Shown: in pieces, positions 13,284-23,006 of the stretch | Numbering within the stretch: position 1 is the first letter of the stretch | Layout: the number at the start of each line of letters is the position of its first letter | Assembly (NCBI GenBank): GCA_934446465.1 | Contig: CAKSEF010000009.1 | Span: 1-40,926 of the forward strand | Length of the DNA: 40,926 nt | Origin: an uncultured Oscillospiraceae bacterium | GTDB lineage: Bacteria > Bacillota > Clostridia > Oscillospirales > JAAYXM01 | Direction of reading: 5' to 3' | The notes under the pieces: generated by a model | Database searches by the model: none | What the model saw: the letters and a program-made list of their open reading frames with translations, nothing else | What the model was told of the DNA's origin: nothing | Translations under genes and position numbers: made by a program

Positions 13284-15554
13284 ATGGCACGAAAAGGTCC
13301 GGGCGGAAAGATACTGAACAGAATAATAATTTGCATGATGTTCTTTGGAATAATCGTGTTTATACCTCTTGTCGGAGCTCTTGTAAAAACACAGATAATA
13401 CAGTATAAAGATTTTCAGGCAAAAGCGATAGAGCAGCAGACCCGCGATACGGTTATAACGCCGAAACGCGGAGTTATATACGACAGGAACATGAAGCAGG
13501 TCGCGGTAAGCGCAACGGCTGAAACCGTTTTCATTTCCCCCGCTGAAATGAAGGACGACGCGGCGTGCGAGCTCTCGTCAAGAGTTTTGTCGGAAACGCT
13601 TGAGGGGGTCGGGTACGAGTCCGTCCTCGAAAAAACAAAAAAGAGAAAGAGTTACTATCAGGTAATCAAAAAGAAGATAGAAATTGAAGAAGCGAAGGCA
13701 CTTCGGCTGAAAATCAAAGAGACGAAGGCAAAGGGAATACACCTTGCAGAAGATACAAAACGCTATTATCCTTACGGAGCTTTTGCATCGCAGGTTATAG
13801 GCTTTTGCGGAGATGAAAATACAGGGCTTTTCGGAATAGAAATGAAGTACGAAAGCACGCTCCGCGGAATGCCCGGACGCGTAATTGCGGCAAAAAATGC
13901 CCGCGGAACGGAAATGCCGTTCCAATATGAGGAGTATTATGACGCCCAGAACGGACAAAACGTAGTTCTGACAATAGACGAAACCATTCAGCAGGTACTT
14001 GAAAACCACCTCGGCACAGCCGTTACTGACGGAAAGATAGAAAACAAAGGTGCGGGAATCGTATATAACATCAAAACGGGCGAAATCCTCGCAATGGCAA
14101 CAATGGGCGACTTCGACCTCAACAGCCCGTTTGAAATAATCGACGCAAATTCACTCAAAAAAATAGAAGAGGCCCCCGAGGACCAGAAAAAAACCGTCCG
14201 CTCAAACGAATTACAGGCGGCGTGGAGAAATAAATTCATATCCGACTCATATGAACCGGGCTCTGTTTTCAAAATCCTCACGGTTTCTATGGGCTATGAG
14301 GAGGGCGCCGTAAACGAATCGTCATCGTTTGCCTGTCCGGGCGTTATGCGTGTTGCGGACAGAAATATCCACTGCTGGAAGAGAACGGGACACGGCACGG
14401 TTACTCTTTCTCAGGCTCTTGAGAAGTCATGCAACTGCGCGCTGATGAATATAGTCTCGCGTGTAGGAAACGAGAAGTTTTACGACTATTGCGAAGCATT
14501 CGGACTTCTTGATAAAACAGGCGTTGACCTTATCGGAGAAGCGAGCGGATACTTCTTTAATGAAAAAGATTTTAAAAATCCGAAAAATAAGGTAAGCCTT
14601 GCCGTTGCTTCGTTCGGCCAGACATTCAAGGTAACGCCGATGCAGATGATTTGCGCGGTAGGCGCGGTCGTAAACGACGGAAAGCTCATGCGGCCGCATA
14701 TAGTCAAGGAAATTGTTGACGATAACGGCATAGTTACGAAAAAGTACGACCCCGAGGTTGTGCGTCAGGTCGTTTCGGAGAAAACGTCCGACTTCATAAA
14801 CGGAGCGCTTGAAAAAACAGTTGCAACAGGTACGGGTAAAAACGCACGCGTCTCCGGATACAGAATCGGAGGGAAAACGGGTACTTCGGAAAAGCGCGAC
14901 GAATATAAGGCAGAGGAAGGCAATAAGTACGTAGCTTCCTTCTTCGGAGTTGCTCCTATGGAAGACCCGGAAATCGGAATACTTATAATACTCGATACTC
15001 CCCGCGGAGTTTACTACGAGGGAAGTCAGCTTGCCGCGCCTGTCGCGGGAAAGGTATTTGCAGAGATACTGCCGTATCTCGGATTTGAACCGACATACTC
15101 GGCCGATGAGATGATAGGCGCGGAAGCAACCATGCCGAACCTTATAGGAGGGACCGCAGAGAGCGTGCGAAGCCTTTTAAGCTCAAGCAGAAATTATTCG
15201 TCAATGACACTCAAAACGGTGGGGGACGGAAAAACCGTAACGGACCAGATACCCGCCGAAGGCACGAAAATCCCAAATAACTCTACCATAATCGTCTATA
15301 TGGGAGGCAAGGCCGATACGAGTGAGGTTACAATGCCGAAGGTAATCGGCATGACGCCCGAAGCTGCGAATAAAACACTTGCAAATGCAGGACTGTACAT
15401 GAAAGCGAGCGGGGCTGTGGATAAGAAATCCTCGGCGGTAGGCGCAACAAAGCAACAGTATGCCGAGGGAACAAAACTCAAACGAGGAACGGTTGTAAGC
15501 GTTGAGTTCTACGATGTTGACAGCGTATCCGAGGGCGTGTCAAGTAATTACTGA
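13284..15554 (+). CDS. Class B penicillin-binding protein (FtsI/PBP2B or SpoVD type) with two PASTA domains
   Basis: This is a 756-residue peptidoglycan transpeptidase anchored by one N-terminal membrane helix (about 12-35). The dimerisation domain with RGVIYDRN is followed by the transpeptidase domain, with active-site Ser327 in SVFK (327-330), SCN at 382-384 and KTGT at 531-534. Two PASTA domains follow (about 618-680 and 686-750, ATMPNLIGG... and VTMPKVIGM...). PASTA tails occur in both PBP2B and the sporulation protein SpoVD, and only one such gene is present here. It could serve vegetative division, spore cortex synthesis or both. Its partner glycosyltransferase is FtsW, encoded downstream. 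Confidence 0.93.
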   Translation: MARKGPGGKILNRIIICMMFFGIIVFIPLVGALVKTQIIQYKDFQAKAIEQQTRDTVITPKRGVIYDRNMKQVAVSATAETVFISPAEMKDDAACELSSRVLSETLEGVGYESVLEKTKKRKSYYQVIKKKIEIEEAKALRLKIKETKAKGIHLAEDTKRYYPYGAFASQVIGFCGDENTGLFGIEMKYESTLRGMPGRVIAAKNARGTEMPFQYEEYYDAQNGQNVVLTIDETIQQVLENHLGTAVTDGKIENKGAGIVYNIKTGEILAMATMGDFDLNSPFEIIDANSLKKIEEAPEDQKKTVRSNELQAAWRNKFISDSYEPGSVFKILTVSMGYEEGAVNESSSFACPGVMRVADRNIHCWKRTGHGTVTLSQALEKSCNCALMNIVSRVGNEKFYDYCEAFGLLDKTGVDLIGEASGYFFNEKDFKNPKNKVSLAVASFGQTFKVTPMQMICAVGAVVNDGKLMRPHIVKEIVDDNGIVTKKYDPEVVRQVVSEKTSDFINGALEKTVATGTGKNARVSGYRIGGKTGTSEKRDEYKAEEGNKYVASFFGVAPMEDPEIGILIILDTPRGVYYEGSQLAAPVAGKVFAEILPYLGFEPTYSADEMIGAEATMPNLIGGTAESVRSLLSSSRNYSSMTLKTVGDGKTVTDQIPAEGTKIPNNSTIIVYMGGKADTSEVTMPKVIGMTPEAANKTLANAGLYMKASGAVDKKSSAVGATKQQYAEGTKLKRGTVVSVEFYDVDSVSEGVSSNY

Positions 15555-15570
15555 TAGGAGAGTGAGCCGT

Positions 15571-17010
15571 TTGAAGCTTACGGAGGTACTAAAGGGAATA
15601 GAGATCATCGATAACAGTTGCGGTTTAAATACGGAAATCAGCGGTATAGAGTGCGATTCACGAAAAATTAAGGACGGTTTTCTGTTTGTTGCCGTCCGCG
15701 GTTTTGAAACGGACGGAAACCGCTTCATAGATTCGGCGGTGAATAACGGTGCGGCCGTCGTTGTTACGGACGATGAAAACACATCGTGCGCCGACAGAAT
15801 ACTTGTAAAGGACGCCCGTGCGTTCCTTGCGGACGCGTCAAGAAACTTTTTCGGGAATCCCGCAAAGGATATGAAGATGATAGGAGTTACGGGTACAAAC
15901 GGAAAAACGACCGTAACATATTTGATAAAGCAGTGCCTCGAAAAAAACGGTGCAAAGTGCGGGCTTATCGGAACCAACCAAAATATGATAGGCGAAACCG
16001 TGCTTCCGACCGAGCGGACAACGCCTGAGTCAAATGAGCTTTGGAAGCTCTTCTCGCAGATGAAAGAATCGGGATGCACACACGTAATAATGGAAGTGTC
16101 CTCGCACTCGCTTGAGCTCTCTCGCGTAAGGGGAATAGAGTACGATGTCGGGGTGTTCACAAATCTTACACAAGACCATCTCGATTTTCATAAAACAATG
16201 GAAAATTACGAAAGGGCAAAAGCAAAGCTGTTTTCACATTCCAAAATCGGCGTAGTCAATATTGACGACCCCGCGGGAGAGAGAATCTCAAAGAGCGGAA
16301 AAACGAAGTTTATTACATATTCGGCAAAGACTAACCGCGCAGACTATATAGCCGAAAACATAAAATACCGCGCGAGGGGAATCGGTTTTGAGCTTGTCGG
16401 AATAAACACGATAGGCAGAATAGAACTCGGAATACCGGGACGATTCTCGGTATATAATGCCCTTGCGGCGTCCTGCGCGCTGATAGCGCTTGGTATGACG
16501 GTTCCCGAAATAAGCGGACTCATGCGCGGGGTAAAAGGCGTAAAAGGACGGGCAGAGGTAGTGCCGACAGATACAGACTATACCGTTATGATAGATTACG
16601 CGCATTCGCCCGACGGAATGGAAAATATTCTCCGCGCGATTGACGATGTAAAAACGGGACGGACAATAGTTGTGTTCGGGTGCGGCGGCGACCGAGACCG
16701 AACAAAGCGCCCAAAAATGGGTCGCATAGCCGCATCTCTTGCGGATGTTGTCATAGTTACGTCGGATAACCCGCGCACAGAGGACCCGGAGGCGATAATA
16801 TCAGAAATTATCCCGGGGGTACGTGAGATAAGAAACGATTTTGAAGCGATAGCAGACAGGAAAAAAGCTATTTTCCATGCCCTCGACATAGCACGCGCTG
16901 GCGATATAGTTGCATTGCTGGGAAAAGGGCATGAAACTTACCAGGAGATAAACCACGTAAAACATCACATGGATGAACGCGAGATAGTTGCGGAATACTT
17001 TGGGGGATAG
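15571..17010 (+). CDS. murE: UDP-MurNAc-tripeptide synthetase MurE (meso-DAP type)
   Basis: This 479-residue Mur ligase adds the third stem amino acid to UDP-MurNAc-L-Ala-D-Glu in the cytoplasm, using ATP. The ATP-binding loop is GVTGTNGKTTVTYLI, and later motifs include MEVSSHSLEL and MIDYAHSPDGM. The substrate motif DNPR (SDNPRTEDP) is the mark of meso-diaminopimelate rather than L-lysine enzymes. The start is taken as TTG 15571, ten bases after AGGAG, giving MKLTEVLKG, which matches the MKLT start of Bacillus MurE. Longer in-frame openings run back into the PBP gene, and GTG 15562 is only one base from the ribosome site. Confidence 0.93.
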   Translation: MKLTEVLKGIEIIDNSCGLNTEISGIECDSRKIKDGFLFVAVRGFETDGNRFIDSAVNNGAAVVVTDDENTSCADRILVKDARAFLADASRNFFGNPAKDMKMIGVTGTNGKTTVTYLIKQCLEKNGAKCGLIGTNQNMIGETVLPTERTTPESNELWKLFSQMKESGCTHVIMEVSSHSLELSRVRGIEYDVGVFTNLTQDHLDFHKTMENYERAKAKLFSHSKIGVVNIDDPAGERISKSGKTKFITYSAKTNRADYIAENIKYRARGIGFELVGINTIGRIELGIPGRFSVYNALAASCALIALGMTVPEISGLMRGVKGVKGRAEVVPTDTDYTVMIDYAHSPDGMENILRAIDDVKTGRTIVVFGCGGDRDRTKRPKMGRIAASLADVVIVTSDNPRTEDPEAIISEIIPGVREIRNDFEAIADRKKAIFHALDIARAGDIVALLGKGHETYQEINHVKHHMDEREIVAEYFGG

Positions 17011-17015
17011 TTCTT

Positions 17016-18362
17016 ATGGAAAAAATGAGCGCGCGGCGTGCGGCAGAGCTCTGCGGCGGAAGTCTCTGCGGAGAGAACACTGGTTTTCGCGGGGCTGTGC
17101 GGGATAACCGCGGTGTTTCGGGCGGAGAGATGTTTGTCGCAATAAAAGGCGAAAGGTTTGACGGACATGATTTCGTTCGGGATGCGGAGGAAAAGGGCGC
17201 GGCCTGCGCACTCGTATCGCACAAGACGGATGGCGTATCAATACCTCAGATTGTAACTGACGACACTGTTTCCGCATTCGGCAAAATTGCAAAAGGATAT
17301 ATAGACGGCCTGCCCGCAAAGAGAGTGTGCATAACCGGGAGCGTCGGAAAAACGACGACGAAGGAAATGATATACGCCGTTCTCTCCGAAAAATTCAAAA
17401 CGTATAAAACTCAGGGTAATTATAATAACAATATCGGTCTTCCGCTAACAATTTTCGGAATGGATAAGACAACGGAAGCGGCAGTTCTCGAAATAGGAAC
17501 GAATCATTTCGGGGAAATACTCCCGCTTGCCGAAATCGCGTCGCCGGATATAGCTGTCATAACTACAATAGGCAACAGCCACCTCGAAGCTTTCGGGACG
17601 CGGGAAGGCGTTCTCCGCGAAAAGCTTGACATTCTGAAAGGATTAAAAAAGGGCGGAACTGCCGTGCTGAACGGTGATAATGAGCTTCTTTGGAACTCGC
17701 GCGCAGATATTCGGAACAACACCGTGTGGTTCGGGCAGAGAAATGAACGGTGTGATGTGTTCGGACAAATTATCAGCACCGCTGCAGAAAAAACCGTCTT
17801 TTCCGTAAGGGACAGCAGCGAAATATTTGAAATCCGCTGCGGCGGAGCTCATAATGTCAGCAACGCACTTTCCGCGATAGCTGTCGGAAGAGCTCTCGGC
17901 ATGACCGATTCGGAGATAGCCCACGGTCTTAAAAAATTCGTCAATACGGGTATGCGTCAGGATATTTACGAATTTGACGGAATAACAATAATACGCGACT
18001 GCTATAACGCAAACCCCGACTCCATGTGTGCGGCAGTATCGCTTCTCGGCAGTATGAAGTGCGAGGGAAAGCGTATCTGCGTTTTCGGGGATATGCTTGA
18101 GCTCGGAAATCAGGCAGAATTGCTTCATGAAAAGGTGGGCGAATGCGCCGCTCAAACGGCAGACTGCATTTTTGTATGCGGGGATTTTGCGGATTGCTAT
18201 AAAAAGGGCGCGGGTGAAAAAACGGAAATATTCGGCAATAAGGAAGAACTTGCAAAAAGACTCTCGCTATTTGCCTCAAAAGGCGATATAATTCTTGTAA
18301 AGGGCAGTTGGGGCACAAAGATGTGGCAGGTTCTTGAATATTTACAGGGCGAAAGGAAGTAA
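17016..18362 (+). CDS. murF: UDP-MurNAc-tripeptide:D-Ala-D-Ala ligase MurF
   Basis: This 448-residue cytoplasmic Mur ligase joins D-Ala-D-Ala to the tripeptide precursor. The N-terminal MurF/MurE substrate domain has GEMFVAIKGERFDGHDF. The ATP loop is ITGSVGKTTTKEM, followed by TQGNYNNNIGLPLT, which is characteristic of MurF, and by EIGTNHFGEI. The C-terminal domain has IIRDCYNANPDSM. It begins 5 bp after murE. Length fits the family (about 450). Confidence 0.95.
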   Translation: MEKMSARRAAELCGGSLCGENTGFRGAVRDNRGVSGGEMFVAIKGERFDGHDFVRDAEEKGAACALVSHKTDGVSIPQIVTDDTVSAFGKIAKGYIDGLPAKRVCITGSVGKTTTKEMIYAVLSEKFKTYKTQGNYNNNIGLPLTIFGMDKTTEAAVLEIGTNHFGEILPLAEIASPDIAVITTIGNSHLEAFGTREGVLREKLDILKGLKKGGTAVLNGDNELLWNSRADIRNNTVWFGQRNERCDVFGQIISTAAEKTVFSVRDSSEIFEIRCGGAHNVSNALSAIAVGRALGMTDSEIAHGLKKFVNTGMRQDIYEFDGITIIRDCYNANPDSMCAAVSLLGSMKCEGKRICVFGDMLELGNQAELLHEKVGECAAQTADCIFVCGDFADCYKKGAGEKTEIFGNKEELAKRLSLFASKGDIILVKGSWGTKMWQVLEYLQGERK

Positions 18363-18365
18363 ACG

Positions 18366-19355
18366 ATGATTTGGGAGTATTTGCTTACGGCGCTGTTTGC
18401 GTTTCTTTTTACATACTTTTTCGGAAAAATACTCATTCCGTATCTGAAAAAGCTTAAATTCGGTCAAAAAATACTTGAAATAGGGCCTAAATGGCACATG
18501 GGTAAGCAGGGAACGCCGACCATGGGCGGAATAATGTTTATTGCCGGAATAGGTGTGGCGGTTCTCGTAATGGGGATTCCGCACATGAAAAACGGCGACT
18601 TCCGTCATATAATCGTGTTCGCCTTTGCGGCCGTTTTCGGGCTCATCGGTTTTGTTGATGACTATGCAAAAATTATTAAAAAGAAAAATCAGGGGCTGAC
18701 GGCTCCGCAAAAGCTTATACTCCAGCTTACCGCGTCGGCGATTTTCCTTACACTCCTCCGTATGCTCGGAGATTTAACGCCGGCACTGTATATACCCTTT
18801 TTTAACATAACGGTAAATTTCGGCTGGGTGCCGTATCTCATAATAATGCTCCTCGCCATCGTCGGCACCGTCAACGCGGTGAACTTAACCGACGGCGTAG
18901 ACGGACTTGCGGCAAGCGTAACAATGCCTGTCGCGCTCGTATTTGCAATAATCGGTGCGTATATGTCATATTCCACGGTCGGACTTTTTGCGTCTGCGCT
19001 TTTCGGTGCGCTGACGGCATTCCTGATTTATAATTTCAATCCGGCTAAGGTGTTTATGGGTGATACCGGGTCATTGTTCCTCGGCGGTGCGGTCTGCGGT
19101 ATGGCATTTGCATACGATGTTCCGCTTGTGCTTCTCCTCATGGGAATTGTGTATATAGCCGAGGCACTGTCGGTAATACTTCAGGTTACATATTTTAAGC
19201 TGACACACGGAAAGCGCCTGTTCAAAATGTCGCCGATACATCATCATTTCGAAATGTGCGGATGGAAAGAAAAGAAAATCTGCGCGGTGTTTATGACAGT
19301 TTCCGCAATAGGCGCATTGATAGGATTTGCAAGCATATCGGCAAGATTTTTTTAG
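18366..19355 (+). CDS. mraY: Phospho-MurNAc-pentapeptide transferase MraY
   Basis: This 329-residue integral membrane enzyme makes lipid I by moving phospho-MurNAc-pentapeptide to undecaprenyl phosphate. It has about ten hydrophobic segments. The family's catalytic and substrate motifs are visible: KQGTPTMGGIMF, the FVDDYAK aspartates, NLTDGVDGLA, FMGDTGSLFLGG and the C-terminal SPIHHHFEMCGW. It begins 3 bp after murF and is followed by ftsW after 17 bp. In many relatives murD sits in that gap and is missing here. Confidence 0.96.
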   Translation: MIWEYLLTALFAFLFTYFFGKILIPYLKKLKFGQKILEIGPKWHMGKQGTPTMGGIMFIAGIGVAVLVMGIPHMKNGDFRHIIVFAFAAVFGLIGFVDDYAKIIKKKNQGLTAPQKLILQLTASAIFLTLLRMLGDLTPALYIPFFNITVNFGWVPYLIIMLLAIVGTVNAVNLTDGVDGLAASVTMPVALVFAIIGAYMSYSTVGLFASALFGALTAFLIYNFNPAKVFMGDTGSLFLGGAVCGMAFAYDVPLVLLLMGIVYIAEALSVILQVTYFKLTHGKRLFKMSPIHHHFEMCGWKEKKICAVFMTVSAIGALIGFASISARFF

Positions 19356-19372
19356 GGAAAGGGTAAGTTGAT

Positions 19373-20518
19373 ATGAAAAAGGCACTTTCAGGGAAGAAAA
19401 CGCTTGTGAAAAAAGATGAAAAGCGTCAAAGCCTTGATTATCCGTTTCTGATACTCGTAATAGTACTCATGGGAATCGGTCTTATAATGCTGTTTTCGGC
19501 GAGTTATGCCACCGCCTATTATGAGAATAAGGCGTCAACCTACTACTTTATGAGACAGGGCATTTTCGCCATAGGAGGAATTGCCATAATGTTTGTCGTT
19601 AGCTTTATGGATTACAGACGCTTCCGCAAGTACTCACCGCTTCTTATGGTTATTGCGATAGCGCTTTTGATTATCGTTTTGCTTGTCGGTAAAGGTAACT
19701 ACGGCGAAAAACGATGGATTGACCTGGGTCTGTTCCAATTCCAGCCGTCAGAGGTGGCAAAGCTTGCGGTAATCTTCATGTTTTCAAGCATGATTTCGGT
19801 ATATTCCGAAAAAATGCACACGTTTAGATACGGTGTCCTTCCGTTTATTATAATTCTTGCGGTAATAGGGGGGCTGATGTACCTTGAACCGCACATTTCC
19901 GGCGCAATACTAATTGTCGGAGTCGGCGCCGCGCTCATGTTTATCGGCGGTACGCACTGGGGCTGGTTCGCGGGAGCAATCGGAACCGCCGGCGTTGCGG
20001 GATTTGCCGCAATAAGCTTCCTCGACTACGCGCGCCAGCGAGTACAGACGTGGCTAAATCCGTTTCTCGACCCGAAGGGCGACGGATATCAGATAATCCA
20101 GTCCCTCTATGCCGTCGGCTCAGGCGGGCTTTTGGGACTCGGATTCGGAAACAGCAGGCAGAAATATCTGTACCTCCCCGAAGCGCATAACGACTTCATA
20201 TTTGCAATAGTATGCGAGGAGCTCGGCTTTGTCGGGGCAACAATAATAATCATACTGTTCGCGCTTTTGATAATCCGCGGTTATTGGATAGCCCTCCACG
20301 CCAGAGATAAGTTCGGTTCGCTCCTTGCAGCGGGAATCACGACAATGGTCGCGCTCCAAACGGTTCTCAATATCGGAGTTGTTACGGGTGTTCTCCCGGT
20401 AACGGGCGCGGCACTTCCGTTTTTCTCTTACGGAGGAACGGCTCTTCTGATTCTTCTCGCCGAAATGGGAGTGGTTCTTTCGGTATCACGATACATCCCC
20501 GCAAAAAAAGCAGGTTAG
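19373..20518 (+). CDS. ftsW: SEDS-family lipid II glycosyltransferase FtsW
   Basis: This 381-residue polytopic membrane protein has about ten transmembrane segments and polymerises lipid II at the division septum together with the class B PBP encoded upstream. Recognisable SEDS motifs are IGLIMLFSAS, ADDYRR-like MDYRRFRKYS, GEKRWIDLGLFQFQPSEVAKL, QRVQTWLNPFLDPKGDGYQ, YLPEAHNDFIFAIVCEELGF and PFFSYGGTALL. Position in the dcw cluster between mraY and murG supports FtsW over RodA. The murG gene follows after 12 bp. Confidence 0.93.
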   Translation: MKKALSGKKTLVKKDEKRQSLDYPFLILVIVLMGIGLIMLFSASYATAYYENKASTYYFMRQGIFAIGGIAIMFVVSFMDYRRFRKYSPLLMVIAIALLIIVLLVGKGNYGEKRWIDLGLFQFQPSEVAKLAVIFMFSSMISVYSEKMHTFRYGVLPFIIILAVIGGLMYLEPHISGAILIVGVGAALMFIGGTHWGWFAGAIGTAGVAGFAAISFLDYARQRVQTWLNPFLDPKGDGYQIIQSLYAVGSGGLLGLGFGNSRQKYLYLPEAHNDFIFAIVCEELGFVGATIIIILFALLIIRGYWIALHARDKFGSLLAAGITTMVALQTVLNIGVVTGVLPVTGAALPFFSYGGTALLILLAEMGVVLSVSRYIPAKKAG

Positions 20519-20530
20519 GGGGAAAAAACA

Positions 20531-21664
20531 ATGCGTTTTATGTTCACCTGCGGGGGAACAGGCGGGCATATCAACCCCGCGCTCGCAGTTGCCGGAACAA
20601 TCCGTGAAAAACGCCCGAATGACGATATATTGTTTGTGGGCGTGAAAGGCGGTATGGAGGAACGTCTCGTTCCGAAGGAAGGCTATAAAACAGAGCTTAT
20701 AGAAACAAGCGGTATCGACAGAAAAAAGAGTTTGTCAGGGCTTGTTAAAAACATAAAAACAGTAAAAAATCTGCTTTCCGCAGAGCGTGAAGCAAAAAAA
20801 ATTATTGAGGATTTTTCTCCCGATGTAGTATTCGGAACAGGCGGCTATGCGTGCTTTCCGGTGCTGTCTGCGGCCGCGCGGATGAATATTCCGACACTTG
20901 TTCATGAGTCAAACGCCTACCCGGGGCTTGCCGCGCGTGTTCTTGCACCGAGACTCAGCCGAGTGCTTTTGAACTATGCCGTGAGTGCGGAATACATATC
21001 AAAGCGTGCGTCATGCGTAGTTGTGGGAAATCCTGTCCGCGGTGATATACTTATGTATGACCGCACACGCGCAAGGCGCGAGCTCGGGCTTGACGAACGT
21101 CCGCTGCTCGTCAGCTTCTGGGGTTCGCTCGGCGCGCGTGAGATGAATATAAAAACGGCGGGATTCATAAAACTTGAGAGCGAAAACGGCGGTGAGTTTT
21201 ACCATATTCATGCCGCCGGCAAATTCGGATACAAATGGCTCTCGGACATGATATTCGAAAACGGCGTAGACCTTGAAAAAAACAAATATATAACCGTTCG
21301 CGAATATATAGACGATATGCCGCGCGTACTCGCCGCGGCCGACCTCGTAATGTGCCGCGGAGGAGCAAGTACGCTGTCGGAAATAACTTCTGTGGGGAAA
21401 CCGGCAATAATTGTTCCGTCTCCGAACGTTACGGACAATCACCAATTAAAAAACGCCGAGGAGCTCAGAAAATACGGCGGCGCCGTTGTCATAGAAGAAA
21501 AAGACGCAACGCCGGAGGTAATGTACTCGACGGCAAGAAAATTGCTTGAAAATGAGCCAAAACGCGCGGAAATGTCGGCAAAGCTGACAGAAAATGCAGT
21601 GCTTGACTCGGCTGAACGCATATATGCGGAAATAATGAAACTCGCAGTTAAAAACCGAATATAG
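20531..21664 (+). CDS. murG: UDP-GlcNAc:lipid I N-acetylglucosaminyltransferase MurG
   Basis: This 377-residue membrane-associated GT28 glycosyltransferase adds GlcNAc to lipid I to make lipid II. The N-terminal glycine loop CGGTGGHINPALA (residues 7-19) and the second FGTGGYACFP are present. The donor-binding half includes WGSLGAREMN and CRGGASTLSEI, followed by IVPSPNVTDNHQLKNAEEL. The start ATG 20531 follows GGGGG closely. It ends 77 bp before the murA start. That gap shows no gene. Confidence 0.95.
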   Translation: MRFMFTCGGTGGHINPALAVAGTIREKRPNDDILFVGVKGGMEERLVPKEGYKTELIETSGIDRKKSLSGLVKNIKTVKNLLSAEREAKKIIEDFSPDVVFGTGGYACFPVLSAAARMNIPTLVHESNAYPGLAARVLAPRLSRVLLNYAVSAEYISKRASCVVVGNPVRGDILMYDRTRARRELGLDERPLLVSFWGSLGAREMNIKTAGFIKLESENGGEFYHIHAAGKFGYKWLSDMIFENGVDLEKNKYITVREYIDDMPRVLAAADLVMCRGGASTLSEITSVGKPAIIVPSPNVTDNHQLKNAEELRKYGGAVVIEEKDATPEVMYSTARKLLENEPKRAEMSAKLTENAVLDSAERIYAEIMKLAVKNRI

Positions 21665-21741
21665 GCTCGGATGTAACCCATTTTCCCGAAAAGTCATAGG
21701 ATGGCGTATAAGAAACAAAATTCGGGAGGGTGCCGTCTGAT

Positions 21742-22992
21742 ATGAGCAAATTCGTTATTAACGGTGGGAGAATTCTGGACGGAACAGTGCGTATACAAGG
21801 TTCAAAAAACAGCGTTCTGCCAATACTTGCGGCAACAATACTAAATTCGGGGGTAAGTGTTATACATAATTGCCCGAGACTCAGAGATGTTGACGCGGCG
21901 ATAAATATTTTGAGGTATTTGGGATGTGAGGTGTCATTGGACGGAGACACCGTAACGGTAGATTCAAAAAATGTTTCAGGAAATGATATCCCCGACGAAA
22001 TGATGCGTGAGATGCGCTCGTCGGTAATATTCATGGGCGCGGTGCTTGCGCGGTGCGGGAAGGTTTCGCTGTTTGCACCCGGCGGGTGCGAGCTCGGCGC
22101 GAGACCGATAGACCTCCACATTTCCTCGCTCAAAAAACTCGGTGCAAGGATTGAGGAGGAGGGCGGAGCGATAACCTGCCGTGCGGGACGTATGCGCGGA
22201 AAGGACATTGTTCTGTCATTCCCGAGCGTCGGCGCAACCGAAAACGCCATGCTTGCGGCAACTGCGTGCGAGGGAAGAACCCGCATAGTTAACGCCGCCC
22301 GTGAGCCCGAGATTGAAGATTTGCAGAATTTTCTTATATCCATGGGCGCAGATATAAGCGGCGCGGGCAGCTCCACAATCACCGTAGCGGGTAAAAAGAA
22401 ACTGCACGAAACGGAATACAGCGCAATACCCGACAGGATATGCGCGGCAACATATATGTGTGCGGGCGCACTTTGCGGAGGGCGTGTGCGTGTGGAAAAC
22501 ATAGTTCCGGAGCATATATCGACGGTGATGTCAATGCTTGAAGGAGTCGGATGTGAGGTGCTTGCGGGACGGGATTTCGCGGAAATATCGCGGAAAGGCG
22601 AGATGAAAGCCCTTCGCACGGTGCGCACGATGCCGTATCCGGGATTTCCGACGGATGCACAACCGCCGCTCATGGCAGTTACAACGAGATGTATAGGAAC
22701 ATCCGTTTTTGTCGAAAACATATTTGACGGCAGGTACCGCCATATAAGCGGACTTATAAGGTTTGGAGCGGATATTAAGGTAGAGGGTAAAATCGCACTT
22801 GTCTACGGAGTAAAACACCTTTACGGCTGCTCGGCTGATGCTACCGACCTTCGCGGAGGGGCAGCGCTTGTTATCGCCGCGCTTGCGGCGGAGGGGCAGA
22901 GCGAAATAGATAAGATAGGACATATAGACCGTGGGTATGAGGAGATAGAAAAATCCCTTTCATCCCTCGGCGCAGATATAGAAAGAGTATAG
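21742..22992 (+). CDS. murA: UDP-GlcNAc 1-carboxyvinyltransferase MurA
   Basis: This 416-residue cytoplasmic enzyme performs the first committed step of peptidoglycan synthesis, moving enolpyruvate from PEP to UDP-GlcNAc. The EPT fold is clear, with the early QGSKNSVLPILAA lysine-asparagine motif. The catalytic and fosfomycin-binding cysteine is Cys116 in APGGCELGARPIDLH. A fosfomycin-resistant Asp replacement is not present. The C-terminal region has FPTDAQPPLMA. The start is ATG 21742, 11 bases after GGGAGG. The GTG at 21730 overlaps the ribosome site and is rejected. Having murA between murG and ftsQ is a known Clostridia arrangement. Confidence 0.94.
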   Translation: MSKFVINGGRILDGTVRIQGSKNSVLPILAATILNSGVSVIHNCPRLRDVDAAINILRYLGCEVSLDGDTVTVDSKNVSGNDIPDEMMREMRSSVIFMGAVLARCGKVSLFAPGGCELGARPIDLHISSLKKLGARIEEEGGAITCRAGRMRGKDIVLSFPSVGATENAMLAATACEGRTRIVNAAREPEIEDLQNFLISMGADISGAGSSTITVAGKKKLHETEYSAIPDRICAATYMCAGALCGGRVRVENIVPEHISTVMSMLEGVGCEVLAGRDFAEISRKGEMKALRTVRTMPYPGFPTDAQPPLMAVTTRCIGTSVFVENIFDGRYRHISGLIRFGADIKVEGKIALVYGVKHLYGCSADATDLRGGAALVIAALAAEGQSEIDKIGHIDRGYEEIEKSLSSLGADIERV

Positions 22993-23006
22993 TGGGGTGA
23001 ACGGAA

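Noticed and set aside
15502..15570. N-terminal extension of MurE into the PBP gene
   Set aside because: The extra residues overlap the PBP coding sequence, lack a ribosome site and do not resemble MurE, while TTG 15571 gives the family-typical MKLT start.
21665..21741. Hidden small gene in the murG-murA gap
   Set aside because: All frames are interrupted within 77 bp. Only the murA ribosome site is recognisable.
21648..22721. 357-codon open frame on the - strand opposite murA
   Set aside because: It lies fully antisense to a clear murA gene with intact catalytic motifs, has no ribosome site, and its product is Ser/Pro/Ile-rich low-information sequence typical of a shadow frame.
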